Numbered from the stretch's first letter, positions 51,815 through 61,308 are shown. The stretch: 64,000 nucleotides of DNA from Phaeobacter sp. 22II1-1F12B (GCF_002210165.1 NZ_AQQP01000004.1:1-64000); one strand, 5' to 3'. Numbers and translations are program-made. The notes: generated by a model from the letters alone, not told the origin.

Positions 51815-53011
51815 ATGATCCCCGTCAATGCCGACCGCTTCCTTGCCGACCTTCACCACCTGCGCAGCATCGGTGCCGCCGGCGTCGGCAAAGGCGTCGT
51901 GCGCCCAGCCTATACCGAGGCGGATATCGAGGCGCGGAAATGGCTGGCCGAGCAGATGCGCGCCGCCGGGCTGACGCCGCATTTCGACCCGGTTGGCAAT
52001 CTCTTTGGCCTGACGGATGGTCCCTCGCTTTTGATGGGGTCGCATTCCGATAGCCAGCCTGAAGGCGGCTGGCTTGACGGCGCGCTGGGCGTGATCGCCG
52101 CACTCGAAGTTGCCCGCGCCAGCCGCGAGGCAGGCGGTCCTCCGATCTCCGTCGTCAGCTTCGAGGACGAGGAAGGCCGGTTCGGCGTCACCACCGGCAG
52201 CGCCATCTGGTCCGGCAATCTCGCGCTGGACAAGGCCGATACGCTCAGCGATCACGGCGGGCTCAACTTCGTCGAGGCCCGCGCCGCCTTCGCCGATCTG
52301 GCGGGTGATTTCGTTGACCCGTCCCGCTTTACCGGCTTTGTCGAGATGCATATCGAGCAAGGCCCGACACTCGACACCAGCGGCGAACAGATCGGCGTGG
52401 TGACCGACATCGTCGGCATCCGCGACATGCGCATCACCATGGAAGGCCAGCAGAACCACGCGGGCACCACGCCGATGCACCTGCGCAAGGATGCCTTTCA
52501 GGCGCTTTCAGCCTTCAGCACCGCGATCAACGACCGCTTTCGCAACGTGGTCACCCCGTCGACGGTCTGGACCATCGGCCATGTGAGCCTGCACCCGAAT
52601 GCCTCGTCCATCGTCCCGGGCAAGGTCACCTTTTCCATGCAATGGCGTGATGGCGAAAGCGACCGGCTGAGCCGGATGGAGCAGATCATCCGCGACACCG
52701 CCGAGGAAATTGCGAAAGAGCGCGGCATGACCCTGTCCTACGGTCCCATGCTTGGCCTCGAACCGGTAAAGATGGATGAAACATTGCGCGCGGCCCTGTC
52801 GAAAGGCGCGGAAACCGTGGCCACTGGCAACTGGCGCAACATGCCCTCGGGCGCGCTGCACGATGCCACCAATGTTTCGAAACTGATGCCGGTCGCGATG
52901 CTTTTCGTACCCTCGATCAATGGCATCAGCCACGACTTTGCAGAAGATACCGCCGAGGCCGATCTTGTCGCCGGTCTAAAAGTGCTCGCCCATGCGGCGG
53001 CGCAGCGATAG
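51815..53011 (+). CDS. Zn-dependent hydrolase, allantoate amidohydrolase / N-carbamoyl-L-amino-acid hydrolase family
   Basis: This 398-residue M20-like metal-dependent amidohydrolase has the metal-binding motifs [29 protein letters not shown] and MHIEQGP, and the dimerisation-domain motif [11 protein letters not shown]. The family removes carbamoyl groups from N-carbamoyl amino acids, ureidoglycine precursors or allantoate. The substrate here is not identifiable. Start at 51815 with AAAGGAG 6 nt upstream. It is monocistronic, between the formate dehydrogenase gene and a TGTACACC-type repeat. Confidence 0.92.
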   Translation: MIPVNADRFLADLHHLRSIGAAGVGKGVVRPAYTEADIEARKWLAEQMRAAGLTPHFDPVGNLFGLTDGPSLLMGSHSDSQPEGGWLDGALGVIAALEVARASREAGGPPISVVSFEDEEGRFGVTTGSAIWSGNLALDKADTLSDHGGLNFVEARAAFADLAGDFVDPSRFTGFVEMHIEQGPTLDTSGEQIGVVTDIVGIRDMRITMEGQQNHAGTTPMHLRKDAFQALSAFSTAINDRFRNVVTPSTVWTIGHVSLHPNASSIVPGKVTFSMQWRDGESDRLSRMEQIIRDTAEEIAKERGMTLSYGPMLGLEPVKMDETLRAALSKGAETVATGNWRNMPSGALHDATNVSKLMPVAMLFVPSINGISHDFAEDTAEADLVAGLKVLAHAAAQR

Positions 53012-53028
53012 GCCCGGCTTAGAGGGCG

Positions 53029-53075
53029 CACCACCTGTACAGCATCTGTGCACAACCTGTACACCGCCGCGCTGC
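53029..53075. repeat. TGTACACC-type repeat cluster (second copy)
   Basis: CACCACCTGTACAGC, TGTGCACA and ACCTGTACACCG occur in series 18 nt after a plus-strand stop, matching in arrangement the cluster at 25837-25880. GGGCGCACCA before it can pair with TGGTGCGC at about 53083. Confidence 0.55.
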
Positions 53076-53097
53076 GGCATCGATGGTGCGCAACCAT

Positions 53098-53124
53098 CCC
53101 TCTTCTTTGGGTCTTAAAATATCC
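53098..53124 (-). repeat. Degenerate dispersed intergenic repeat (inverted)
   Basis: On the minus strand GGATATTTTAAGACCCAAAGAAGAGGG resembles the GGAGTATTTT-N-GGCAAGAGGAAAAGG core seen at 47261, 58061 and the 19.9-20.1 kb pair. It lies between the carbamoylase and response regulator genes. Confidence 0.45.
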
Positions 53125-53163
53125 AAAATCCGACAGCCGCCCCAGACGCTGCCGCCGGTTATG

Positions 53164-53880
53164 TCACCGCCAGTGCACATCCCCGAGAAAGATATACCCT
53201 GCCCCGTAGATCGTCTTGATCAGCCGCGGGTTCTTGGGATCTTCGCGCAGCTTGGTGCGCAGGCGCGAGATGCGGACGTCCATCGCCCGGTCGAAACTCT
53301 CGCCCGCTGCGCCGCCAAGGCTTTCCTGCATCTGCGCCCGTGAGATCAGCCGTTTCGGGCTTTCAAGGAACATGCGCAGCACCTCGGCCTCGGCATGGGA
53401 AAACGGGGTCTCCGCGCCGGTTTCATCTTCGAGCACATAGCTGTCGAAATGCGCGGTCCAGCCGTTGAACCCGGCGGTATTGCCGGTGGGCGCGGCAGGG
53501 CGTGCGGTGCGGATGCGGGCGCGGATGCGGGCAATGACCTCGGCAGGCTCGAAGGGCTTGGTGATATAGTCGTCGGCGCCAAGTTCCAGCCCGGTCACCC
53601 GGTCCTGTACCTGCGCCCGGCCCGAGATAATGATCACCGCCGCGCCGCGTTCCAGCGCCAGCCGGTGGACCAGCGCCAGCCCGTCACTGTCGGGTAGCGA
53701 CAGGTCGACGAGGCAGACATCCGGGGTGACATGTTTCAGCGCCGCTTCAAAGGCGCGGGCGCGGGCAAAGCTCTGGGTGCGGAAACCGGCCTCTTCCAGA
53801 ACCTCTGTCAGCATCTGGCGGATCTCGGCCTCGTCATCGAGGATGGTGACAAGCGGGGCGGTGTCAGAAGGCGTGGTCAT
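53164..53880 (-). CDS. OmpR-family response regulator
   Basis: This 238-residue DNA-binding regulator has a receiver domain with acidic pocket LDDEAE, the acceptor aspartate in CLVDLSLPDSDG, and KPFEPAEV. A winged-helix trans_reg_C domain follows (SHAEAEVLRMFLESPKRLISR, RAMDVRISRLRTKLREDP, IKTIYGAGYIF). Its ATG overlaps the stop of the hybrid kinase gene (ATGA), so it is the second gene of a two-component operon. Target genes are unknown; the divergent ligase-ABC operon is a candidate. Confidence 0.95.
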   Translation of the reverse strand: MTTPSDTAPLVTILDDEAEIRQMLTEVLEEAGFRTQSFARARAFEAALKHVTPDVCLVDLSLPDSDGLALVHRLALERGAAVIIISGRAQVQDRVTGLELGADDYITKPFEPAEVIARIRARIRTARPAAPTGNTAGFNGWTAHFDSYVLEDETGAETPFSHAEAEVLRMFLESPKRLISRAQMQESLGGAAGESFDRAMDVRISRLRTKLREDPKNPRLIKTIYGAGYIFLGDVHWR

Positions 53881-55787
53881 TTTCGGTCGGCTTTCGGCAG
53901 GACAAGGGCGGCCAGCTGGTCCGCGTCAAAGGGTTTTCGCAGCACGGGCGCGCGCAGCCTTGCGGCCTCGTGCAGCGGATCGTCGGGCGGGAGCGAGGTC
54001 ATCAGCACGGTGGGCAGGCCGGTGCCCTGCACCCGGTCGAGCAGGTCGATACCGGTGCCCGACCCCTGCAGCTGTATATCCGAGAGCATCAGTACGATAT
54101 CGGGCAGATCGGCGGCAAGGGCAGCGGCCTCATCGGCCGAAGTGGCCTCGATCACCGAGAATCCCAGACCCATCAGCATGTCGCGGAACAAGGGGCGCAG
54201 GTCCTCGCCATCCTCGACCAGCAATGCCAGCCCGCCGGTGCCCGAGGGCGCGGCGTGGTAGGGCAGGCGCATGGTCACTTCGGCACCGTCATCGGTGTTG
54301 TTCAGGGTCAGGTCGCCGCCCGCCAGTTTCACCATGTCATAGACCATCGGCAGCCCCAGCCCCGAGCCTTCGCCGCCCTTGGTGGTAAAGAAGGGCTCGA
54401 CCGCCTTTTCCAGCGCTTCGGGGGCAAAGCCGGGGCCGGTATCGCTGATCTTGATCTCGAGCCATGTCCGTCCGACCACATGGGCCGAAAGCGTAATCCG
54501 GCCCGTTGTGCCACAGGCATCTCGGGCGTTCAGGATCAGGTTCAGCAGCGCATCCTGCAACATGCCGGGATCAAGCATCATCAGCGTGTCGGGGCTGTGG
54601 TCTAGGATGGTGAGCGAGACCGGGCCGGGCAGGCTGGGCGTCGCCAGCACGCGCAATTCCTGCAAGAGCGCGCCGAGGTCGGTGGCCTGCGGCCGCAGGG
54701 TGCGCGACACGGTCATGTCGGCGATGCGGTTCAAAAGCTGGCCGCCGCGATTGGCCGCCGTGCGGGTGGCGGCGATCAGCTCCGCCGCCTGATCGGGCAG
54801 GTCCATGCGGGCGAGTTTTTCCTGCATCCCGAGGATGATCGTCAGAAGGTTGGAGAAATCATGCGCCAGCCCGCTGGTGACCTGTGCGGCGATGGCGCGG
54901 CGACGGGTCTGTTGCAGGGCGGCGCGGGCCTGTGTTTCCTCGGTCACGTCCATCGAGAGGATGAACAGCCCGCCGGTCGTATCGGCGGTGAGCGCCACGC
55001 GGATGCGCCGGGAATCGCGGTTCTCGGTGAATTCAAAGGTCAGGTTCTCGCCGCCATAGGCGATGTCGAGCTTGGGGCCGATGCGCTGATAGTTCGCCGG
55101 TCCGACCACGCTCGCGATATGCTGGCCGATGATATCAGAGGGGCAGCCGGGAATGACCGAACTGAGCCGCCGGTTGGAATAGGTATAGAACCCGTCATTG
55201 TCGATATGGGCGATATGCGCGGGCATCATCTCCATTGTCATGCGGGTGCGGGCTTCGATCTCGGTCAGCTGGCGCTTGGTTTCCTGCAGCGCAGTATTGG
55301 TCGCGGCGAGTTCGCGGTTGGTGGCGGAAAGTTCCTCGGCATGGGCGAGAAGCTGGCCCGAGAGCGCCTCGGACCTTGTGCGCAGCAGGGTCTCGATCTG
55401 CTTGGTACGGGTGATGTCGGTATAGACGGTGATCCAGCCGCCCTGCGGCAGGGGCGAGCCTTCGACCGAGATGGTGCGCCCGTTGGCGCGGGTGCGTTCC
55501 ATGTAATGCGGGGTAAAGGCGCGGGCCTGTTCGACCCTCCGCCGGACTGCCTCTTCGATGTCATCGACGGGGCCATATTCGCCGGAGACCACCTGATGGC
55601 GGATCGTGTCCTCGAAATGGGCGCCGGGGGTAACGAGATGTTCGGGCAGGTTGAACATGGTGCGGAAGGGCTGGTTGCAGATCGCCAGCCGCAGGTCGCT
55701 GTCATAGATCGAAAGCGCCTGGGCGATCAGGTTCAGCCCGGCGGTCATCATCCATTTGTTGGTCTGGTCGCTCAGATGCGTCGGCAT
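53877..55787 (-). CDS. Hybrid PAS sensor histidine kinase with C-terminal receiver
   Basis: This 636-residue protein has no membrane segment. A PAS_7-like N-terminal domain (ALSIYDSDLRLAICNQPFRTMFNLP) is followed by a coiled coil (about 150-195), a second PAS (PAHIAHIDNDGFYTYSNRRL) and HisKA with HDFSNLLTIILG. HATPase_c has NLILNARDA, DTGPGFAP and GSGLGLPMVYDM; the receiver runs GLALLVEDGEDLRPLFRDM...MLSDIQLQGSGTGID. Start at 55787 (MPTHLSDQ) with AGGGGAG close upstream; the ATG at 55805 is possible. It is cotranscribed with the OmpR-type regulator. Confidence 0.92.
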   Translation of the reverse strand: MPTHLSDQTNKWMMTAGLNLIAQALSIYDSDLRLAICNQPFRTMFNLPEHLVTPGAHFEDTIRHQVVSGEYGPVDDIEEAVRRRVEQARAFTPHYMERTRANGRTISVEGSPLPQGGWITVYTDITRTKQIETLLRTRSEALSGQLLAHAEELSATNRELAATNTALQETKRQLTEIEARTRMTMEMMPAHIAHIDNDGFYTYSNRRLSSVIPGCPSDIIGQHIASVVGPANYQRIGPKLDIAYGGENLTFEFTENRDSRRIRVALTADTTGGLFILSMDVTEETQARAALQQTRRRAIAAQVTSGLAHDFSNLLTIILGMQEKLARMDLPDQAAELIAATRTAANRGGQLLNRIADMTVSRTLRPQATDLGALLQELRVLATPSLPGPVSLTILDHSPDTLMMLDPGMLQDALLNLILNARDACGTTGRITLSAHVVGRTWLEIKISDTGPGFAPEALEKAVEPFFTTKGGEGSGLGLPMVYDMVKLAGGDLTLNNTDDGAEVTMRLPYHAAPSGTGGLALLVEDGEDLRPLFRDMLMGLGFSVIEATSADEAAALAADLPDIVLMLSDIQLQGSGTGIDLLDRVQGTGLPTVLMTSLPPDDPLHEAARLRAPVLRKPFDADQLAALVLPKADRK

Positions 55788-56042
55788 GATCTCCCCTTGG
55801 GTCATGGCTAGCACCGGGATCGACCGGGGCAAAGAGGCAGGACGCAGGGGCAAGCGCGAGAGGACAGAAATGCTGCCCGGAAGGGCAATGAAATAGCCGG
55901 GGCTTGTTACAATTCGTAAGGATTGGGTAAATTTCAGGTAAAACTTGGGGGTAAGGGTGACTTTCGCTGCATCCGGGAGAGGAGACCCGGGCGTGGCGGG
56001 ACGGAGACCGGTGCCAACAAGACCGGTGAGGGAGGAAATATC

Positions 56043-58016
56043 TTGTCGCAGACGCAAGCAGGTGTCGGTGGGCTGTTGTCCGTGCCGGCGCTTCTTCACC
56101 GCAATGCTTCCGAATTCGGACAGGCCCCGGCCTATCGCGAAAAGGAATTCGGAATCTGGCAGACGTGGAACTGGTCCCAGACCGAAGAGGAAATCGAGGC
56201 GCTGGCGCTGGGGTTCCTGAAACTCGGCGTGAAAGAAGGCGATTTCATCGCGATCATCGGGCGCAACCGACCGTATCTATACTGGTCGATGGTGGCGGCC
56301 CAGATGGTTGGCGCGGTGCCTGTGCCGCTTTACCAGGATTCGGTGGCCGAGGAGATGGCCTATGTGATGGATCATTGCGGCGCGCGTTTCGCGGTGGTCG
56401 GCGATCAGGAGCAGGTCGACAAGATCATCGAGATCCAGGACCAGTTGACCCAGTTCGAGCACATGATCTACCTCGACCCGCGAGGTTTGCGGAAATACGA
56501 CCATACCCATCTGCACGCCTATCGCTCGGTGCAGGAGGAGGGCCGCGAGAACCGGGCGACCTTTGAGGCCGACCTGCGGGCGCGCGAGGGAAAGCTGGAT
56601 TACGACAGCCGCTGCGTGATGCTGTACACCTCGGGGACGACCGGAAAGCCCAAGGGCGTAGTGCTGAGCAACCGCAACGTGATCGAAAGCGCGCGCGCCT
56701 CGGTTGAATTCGACAGCCTTGTGCGGAGCGACGACGTGCTGGCCTATCTGCCGATGGCATGGGTCGGGGATTTCATCTTTTCGGTGGGGCAGAGTTACTG
56801 GACCGGTTTCTGCGTGAACTGCCCCGAGAATGCCGAGACGATGATGCAGGATCTGCGCGAGATCGGGCCAACCTATTTCTTTGCGCCGCCGCGGGTTTTC
56901 GAGAACCTGCTGACCACGGTGATGATCCGGATGGAGGATGCGAGCAAGTTCAAGAAGCGCCTGTTCGACCGCTGCATGGCGCATGCACGCAAGGTGGGTC
57001 CGGCGATCCTTGACGGCAAACCGGTGAGCGGCATGGACCGGTTCAAGTACTGGCTGGGCGATCTGCTGATCTATGGTCCGCTGAAGAACACCATGGGGTT
57101 CAGCCGGGTGCGCATCGGCTATACCGCCGGGGAAGCGATCGGGCCGGAGATTTTCGATTTCTACCGCTCGCTGGGGATCAACCTCAAGCAGCTGTACGGC
57201 CAGACCGAGGCTACGGTGTTTATCACCGCGCAGCCCGATGGCGAGGTGCGCTCGGACACGGTGGGGGTTCCCTGCCCGGGGGTCGAGCTGAAGATGGACG
57301 AGAAGGGCGAGGTTTATTACCGTTCGCCCGGGGTTTTCGTGGAGTATTACAAGAACGCCGAGAGTACCGCCGGGACCAAGGATGCCGAGGGCTGGGTGGC
57401 CACCGGCGATGCCGGGTTCATCGAAGAGGATACAGGGCATCTGCGGATCATCGACCGCGCCAAGGACGTGGGCAAGATGGCCGATGGCAGCCTGTTCGCG
57501 CCGAAATACGTCGAGAACAAGCTGAAGTTCTTTCCGAACATCCTTGAGGCCGTGGTCTTTGGCAATGGGCGCGAGGAATGCACCGCCTTTATTAATATCG
57601 ACCTGAGCGCGGTGGGGAACTGGGCCGAGCGCAATAATATCGGCTACGGGTCTTACCAGGAGCTGGCGCGGCATCCGCAGGTCATGGACACGATCCAGGG
57701 CCATGTCGAGGAGGTCAACCGCTCGGTTGCGGAAGACCCGATGCTGGCGGGCTGCCAGGTGCATCGCTTTGTTGTGTTGCACAAGGAGTTGGATGCGGAT
57801 GACGGCGAGCTGACCCGGACCCGCAAGGTGCGCCGCCGCGTCATCGAGGAGAAATTCGCCGATATCATCGCCGCGCTTTACGACGGGTCCGAGAAGGTCA
57901 GCACCGAGACCGAGGTGACCTATGAGGACGGGCGCAAGGGGGCGATCCGCGCCACGCTCGAGATCCGCGATGCGGCTGTGGTGCCGGTCAAGACCCGGTC
58001 GATGGCCGCGGAATGA
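56043..58016 (+). CDS. AMP-dependent acyl-CoA synthetase (FadD15-like)
   Basis: This 657-residue enzyme activates a carboxylic acid to its CoA thioester through an acyl-AMP. Motifs are the P-loop YTSGTTGKPKGVVLSN, VRIGYTAGEAIGPE, YGQTEATVF and GWVATGDAGFIEEDTGHLRIIDRAKD. The start is a TTG at 56043 with GGAGG 7 nt upstream; the ORF extension to 55923 has no RBS. The substrate is unknown. The gene heads an operon with a full LIV-type ABC transporter and a second CoA ligase. The leader of over 100 nt contains a CCGGG/CCCGG hairpin and a direct repeat of ACCGGT. Confidence 0.92.
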   Translation: MSQTQAGVGGLLSVPALLHRNASEFGQAPAYREKEFGIWQTWNWSQTEEEIEALALGFLKLGVKEGDFIAIIGRNRPYLYWSMVAAQMVGAVPVPLYQDSVAEEMAYVMDHCGARFAVVGDQEQVDKIIEIQDQLTQFEHMIYLDPRGLRKYDHTHLHAYRSVQEEGRENRATFEADLRAREGKLDYDSRCVMLYTSGTTGKPKGVVLSNRNVIESARASVEFDSLVRSDDVLAYLPMAWVGDFIFSVGQSYWTGFCVNCPENAETMMQDLREIGPTYFFAPPRVFENLLTTVMIRMEDASKFKKRLFDRCMAHARKVGPAILDGKPVSGMDRFKYWLGDLLIYGPLKNTMGFSRVRIGYTAGEAIGPEIFDFYRSLGINLKQLYGQTEATVFITAQPDGEVRSDTVGVPCPGVELKMDEKGEVYYRSPGVFVEYYKNAESTAGTKDAEGWVATGDAGFIEEDTGHLRIIDRAKDVGKMADGSLFAPKYVENKLKFFPNILEAVVFGNGREECTAFINIDLSAVGNWAERNNIGYGSYQELARHPQVMDTIQGHVEEVNRSVAEDPMLAGCQVHRFVVLHKELDADDGELTRTRKVRRRVIEEKFADIIAALYDGSEKVSTETEVTYEDGRKGAIRATLEIRDAAVVPVKTRSMAAE

Positions 58017-58060
58017 GAGGTTTCATGCCGGTTGAATGTCGCATTGCGTGGTGGGCGGGG

Positions 58061-58098
58061 GAGCCTCCGGCGGCCGTATTTGGAACGAGAAGAAGGGC
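58061..58098 (+). repeat. Dispersed intergenic repeat upstream of livG
   Basis: GAGCCTCCGGCGGCCGTATT followed by TGGAACGAGAAGAAGGGC. It is a variant of the 47261-47299 element, and here its AAGGG end lies about 10 nt before the livG start and may serve as the ribosome-binding site. Confidence 0.6.
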
Positions 58099-58107
58099 AG
58101 GGCGCGC

Positions 58108-58926
58108 GTGAAGGATACGGCTGACAGTTACGTGACGGCGGATGGGCGTACCATCGGCGGCGTGGTGATGGAGATGAAGAACATTACCCTGCGGTTCGGC
58201 GGGGTGGTGGCGATCCAGGATATCTCCTTTGACATCCGCGAGGGTGAGATCCGTGCGATCATCGGGCCGAACGGGGCCGGGAAATCCTCGATGCTGAACG
58301 TGATTTCCGGGTTTTATACGCCCTCGGAGGGCGAGGTCTGGTACAAGGGCACGCGGCGGCCGCAGATGAAACCCTATGAGGTGGCGCGGCAGGGTATTGC
58401 CCGGACTTTTCAGAACATCGCGCTTTTCGAGGGGATGAGCGTTCTGGATAACGTGATGTGCGGGCGGCTGACCCATATGAAACCGTCGATCCTGTCGCAG
58501 ATGCTGTGGAAGGGGAAGGCGGAGCATGAGGAGGTGGCCAACCGCGAAATGGCGGAACGGGTCATCGATTTCCTCGAGATCCAGCATATCCGAAAGACAC
58601 CTGTGGCGCGTTTGCCTTACGGGCTGAAGAAACGGGTCGAGCTGGCGCGGGCCTTGGCGGCGGAGCCGACGATCCTGCTGCTCGACGAGCCGATGGCGGG
58701 GATGAATGTCGAGGAGAAGGAGGACATGAGCCGCTTTATCCTTGATGTGAACGACGAGTTCGGCACGACGATTGCCCTGATCGAACATGACATGGGCGTG
58801 GTGATGGATCTGTCCGACCGTGTGGTGGTGATGGATTACGGCAAGAAGATCGGCGACGGCCCGCCCGACGAGGTGCGCAACAATCAGGATGTGATCGATG
58901 CCTACCTTGGGGTGGCGCATGACTGA
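58108..58926 (+). CDS. livG: LIV-type ABC transporter ATP-binding protein (LivG-like)
   Basis: This 272-residue cytosolic ATPase has Walker A GPNGAGKSS, Q-loop TFQNIALFEGMS, Walker B ILLLDEPMAGMN and H-loop ALIEHDMG. The signature motif is the unusual LPYGLKKRVELARAL in place of LSGGQ, which is seen in a subset of LivG proteins. I use the GTG at 58108 (VKDTADSYV) behind AAGGG; an ATG at about 58168 is an alternative. With LivF it forms the heterodimeric motor of the transporter. Confidence 0.92.
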   Translation: MKDTADSYVTADGRTIGGVVMEMKNITLRFGGVVAIQDISFDIREGEIRAIIGPNGAGKSSMLNVISGFYTPSEGEVWYKGTRRPQMKPYEVARQGIARTFQNIALFEGMSVLDNVMCGRLTHMKPSILSQMLWKGKAEHEEVANREMAERVIDFLEIQHIRKTPVARLPYGLKKRVELARALAAEPTILLLDEPMAGMNVEEKEDMSRFILDVNDEFGTTIALIEHDMGVVMDLSDRVVVMDYGKKIGDGPPDEVRNNQDVIDAYLGVAHD

Positions 58927-58938
58927 TCGGGGAGGGGT

Positions 58939-58984
58939 GGCAAAAATTTTCCAGAATTTTTTGGAAATTTCTGTGAAGAAATTT
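58939..58984. repeat. AT-rich palindromic element between livG and livH
   Basis: GGCAAAAATTTTCCAGAATT continues into TTTTGGAAATTTC, with the hairpin AAATTTC-TGTGAA-GAAATTT (58965-58984). Its first part aligns with the element at 23216-23241. It sits inside an operon, in a 77-bp gap. Confidence 0.6.
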
Positions 58985-59003
58985 GGTTGCGGGGGAGGGT
59001 GTG

Positions 59004-59990
59004 ATGCCTGATCAGCTTTTATTCGCGATGGAGGTCACGCTGAACGGGCTTATGGCCGGCGTACTTTACGCGCTGGTCGCCCTTGGCTTTGTGCTGATCT
59101 TCAAGGCCAGCGGGATTTTCAACTATGCCCAAGGGGTTATGGCCTTGTTCGCGGCGGCCACCTTGGTCGGGATCATGGACGGGCAGGTGCCTTTCAGCCA
59201 TTTGATCAACGCGATATTCGGCACCGATCTGCATCATTTCGGCTGGCATGTGCCGGCTCTGCTCGCGATCCTGCTGACCGTGGTGGTGATGATCGTGCTG
59301 GCCTGGCTGGTGCAGCGACTGGTCATGCGGCATCTGGTCAACCAGGAACCGATCATCCTGTTCATGGCGACCATTGGTCTGGCTTATTTCCTTGAAGGTC
59401 TGTCGGACCTGATGTGGGGGTCGGAGATCAAGACGCTGGACGTGGGGCTGCCGCAGGGCATCAACGAGACCATCGACCAGATCACCTTTGACGCCTTTGG
59501 ATACGGGTTCTTCATCGACAATCTCGACATCGTGGCGACGATCATCGCCGGGGTGCTGGTGATCGCGCTGATGGCTTTCAACCAGTACACCCGCGAGGGA
59601 AGAGCGCTGCGCGCGGTGGCGGATGACCACCAAGCAGCGCTGTCGGTGGGGATTTCGCTCAACTTTGTCTGGGTGCTGGTCTGGTCGCTGGCCGGGTTCG
59701 TGGCGCTGGTTGCCGGGGTCATGTGGGGCGCGAAGTCGGGGGTGCAGTTTTCGCTCTCGCTGATCGCGCTCAAGGCGCTGCCGGTGCTGATGCTGGGTGG
59801 GTTCACCTCGATCCCCGGGGCCATCGTTGGCGGGCTGATCATCGGGGTGGGCGAGAAGCTGTTCGAATTCCTGCTGGGGCCTGCGCTGGGCGGGGCGACG
59901 GAGAACTGGTTTGCCTATGTGCTGGCGCTGGTCTTCCTCGTGTTCCGGCCGCAGGGGCTGTTCGGCGAAAAGATCATCGAGAGGGTATGA
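59004..59990 (+). CDS. livH: LIV-type ABC transporter permease (LivH-like)
   Basis: This 328-residue inner-membrane permease has about eight hydrophobic segments and family motifs LMAGVLYALVALGFVLIFKASGIFNYAQG, GRALRAVADDHQAALSVGI (cytoplasmic coupling loop) and GGFTSIPGAIVGGLIIGVGE. Start at 59004 with GGGGAGGG upstream. Its stop overlaps the start of a small membrane protein gene (ATGA at 59987-59990), so the two are coupled. Confidence 0.94.
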   Translation: MPDQLLFAMEVTLNGLMAGVLYALVALGFVLIFKASGIFNYAQGVMALFAAATLVGIMDGQVPFSHLINAIFGTDLHHFGWHVPALLAILLTVVVMIVLAWLVQRLVMRHLVNQEPIILFMATIGLAYFLEGLSDLMWGSEIKTLDVGLPQGINETIDQITFDAFGYGFFIDNLDIVATIIAGVLVIALMAFNQYTREGRALRAVADDHQAALSVGISLNFVWVLVWSLAGFVALVAGVMWGAKSGVQFSLSLIALKALPVLMLGGFTSIPGAIVGGLIIGVGEKLFEFLLGPALGGATENWFAYVLALVFLVFRPQGLFGEKIIERV

Positions 59991-60226
59991 GCATGGCCAA
60001 ACTGGTAGCAATCGTGAACGTGGTGGCCTGGTCGGGGTTCTGGGTCTTTGGCTATCTCGCGCTGACGGCGGGTGAGGGGCAGGCTTTGACCGCGGTAATA
60101 TTGGCGACCTTTGGCGCCGGGCTTGGGCTGCTGGCGTGGATCTGGCTGGCGCGGCACAGCGAGGAGATCGGGTTTGCCCGCGCACCCAACCGGGGTGCCA
60201 TGCCGATGCAGGAGGTTGACAGATGA
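59987..60226 (+). CDS. Small two-helix membrane protein in the ABC operon
   Basis: This 79-residue protein has two hydrophobic segments (AIVNVVAWSGFWVFGYLAL and LTAVILATFGAGLGLLAWIWLA) and a short charged tail (RHSEEIGFARAP...). It begins ATGA-overlapped with livH and ends ATGA-overlapped with livM, so it is translated between the two permeases. An ATG at 59993 is also possible. I do not recognise a family. Position and coupling suggest an accessory subunit of the transporter; this is inference. Confidence 0.75.
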   Translation: MSMAKLVAIVNVVAWSGFWVFGYLALTAGEGQALTAVILATFGAGLGLLAWIWLARHSEEIGFARAPNRGAMPMQEVDR

Positions 60227-61299
60227 TCTATCGCGAAGCGGGTGATTTCAGTTCTACCTATGTTCAGGACAGCCAGACCTTTCCGATCAAGTTCGACCGG
60301 TATCGGTATTACCTTGTGCTGGCGGTGGCTTTTCTGGTCGTGCCCTTTGTCATCAACGATTACTGGGCGAACGCGATCCTGCTGCCGTTCCTGATTTACG
60401 CGATAGCGGCGATCGGGTTGAACATCCTGACGGGATATTGCGGGCAGGTGAGCCTTGGCACCGGCGGGTTCATGGCGGTGGGCGCCTATGCCTGCTACAA
60501 GCTGATGACCGCCTTTCCGGATGTGAACATCTTTTTCCACGTCATCCTGTCGGGGTTGATCACCGCGGGAGTCGGGGTGCTCTTCGGTCTGCCGAGTCTG
60601 CGGATCAAGGGGTTCTACCTTGCGGTGGCGACGCTGGCGGCGCAGTTCTTTCTTGTCTGGCTCTTCAACCGGGTGCCGTGGTTTTACAACTACTCCGCCT
60701 CGGGGCAGATTTCCGCGCCGGAACGCACCCTGTTCGGTGTCGAGGTGACGGGGCCGAATACCGAAGCCTGGGCGACCTATCTTTTCTGTCTTGTGTTCCT
60801 GACCGGGTCGGCGATCATCGCGCGCAACCTGACGCGGGGTACGCTGGGGCGGACATGGATGGCGATCCGCGACATGGACATTGCCGCCGAGATCATCGGG
60901 GTGAATCCGCTGCGGGCCAAGCTGACCGCCTTTGCGATTTCGTCCTTTTTCGTGGGGATTTCCGGGGCGCTGTTCTTTGCGGTTTACCTTGGCGCGGTCG
61001 AGGTGGGCGAGGCATTCGGCATCCAGAAATCGTTTCTTGTGCTGTTCATGGTGATCATCGGGGGCCTGGGTTCGATTTTCGGATCCTTTGCGGGGGCGGC
61101 GTTCCTTGTACTGCTGCCGGTCGTGCTCAAGGTCGTGGGGGCGGATATGTTCGGCTGGCCCACGGATATCGTGGCGCATCTGCAATTGCTGATCGTCGGC
61201 GGGCTGATCATCACGTTCCTGATCCTTGAACCGCACGGGCTGGCGCAGCTTTGGCGCGTGGCCAAGGAGAAACTGAGATTGTGGCCCTTCCCCCACTAG
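60223..61299 (+). CDS. livM: LIV-type ABC transporter permease (LivM-like)
   Basis: This 358-residue inner-membrane permease has about nine hydrophobic segments with family motifs AIGLNILTGYCGQVSLGTGGFMAVGAYA, GRTWMAIRDMDIAAEIIGVNPLRAKLTAFAISSFFVGISGAL (coupling loop) and VIIGGLGSIFGSFAGAAFLVLLP. The ATG overlaps the stop of the small membrane protein gene. Three short hairpins follow before livK. Confidence 0.95.
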   Translation: MIYREAGDFSSTYVQDSQTFPIKFDRYRYYLVLAVAFLVVPFVINDYWANAILLPFLIYAIAAIGLNILTGYCGQVSLGTGGFMAVGAYACYKLMTAFPDVNIFFHVILSGLITAGVGVLFGLPSLRIKGFYLAVATLAAQFFLVWLFNRVPWFYNYSASGQISAPERTLFGVEVTGPNTEAWATYLFCLVFLTGSAIIARNLTRGTLGRTWMAIRDMDIAAEIIGVNPLRAKLTAFAISSFFVGISGALFFAVYLGAVEVGEAFGIQKSFLVLFMVIIGGLGSIFGSFAGAAFLVLLPVVLKVVGADMFGWPTDIVAHLQLLIVGGLIITFLILEPHGLAQLWRVAKEKLRLWPFPH

Positions 61300-61308
61300 G
61301 GGGCGGGC

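Noticed and set aside
50543-52480. 645-codon minus-strand ORF
   Set aside because: It is antisense to the formate dehydrogenase and carbamoylase genes and spans both.
56277-57782. 501-codon minus-strand ORF
   Set aside because: Antisense shadow of the acyl-CoA synthetase gene, with histidine/leucine-rich nonsense composition.
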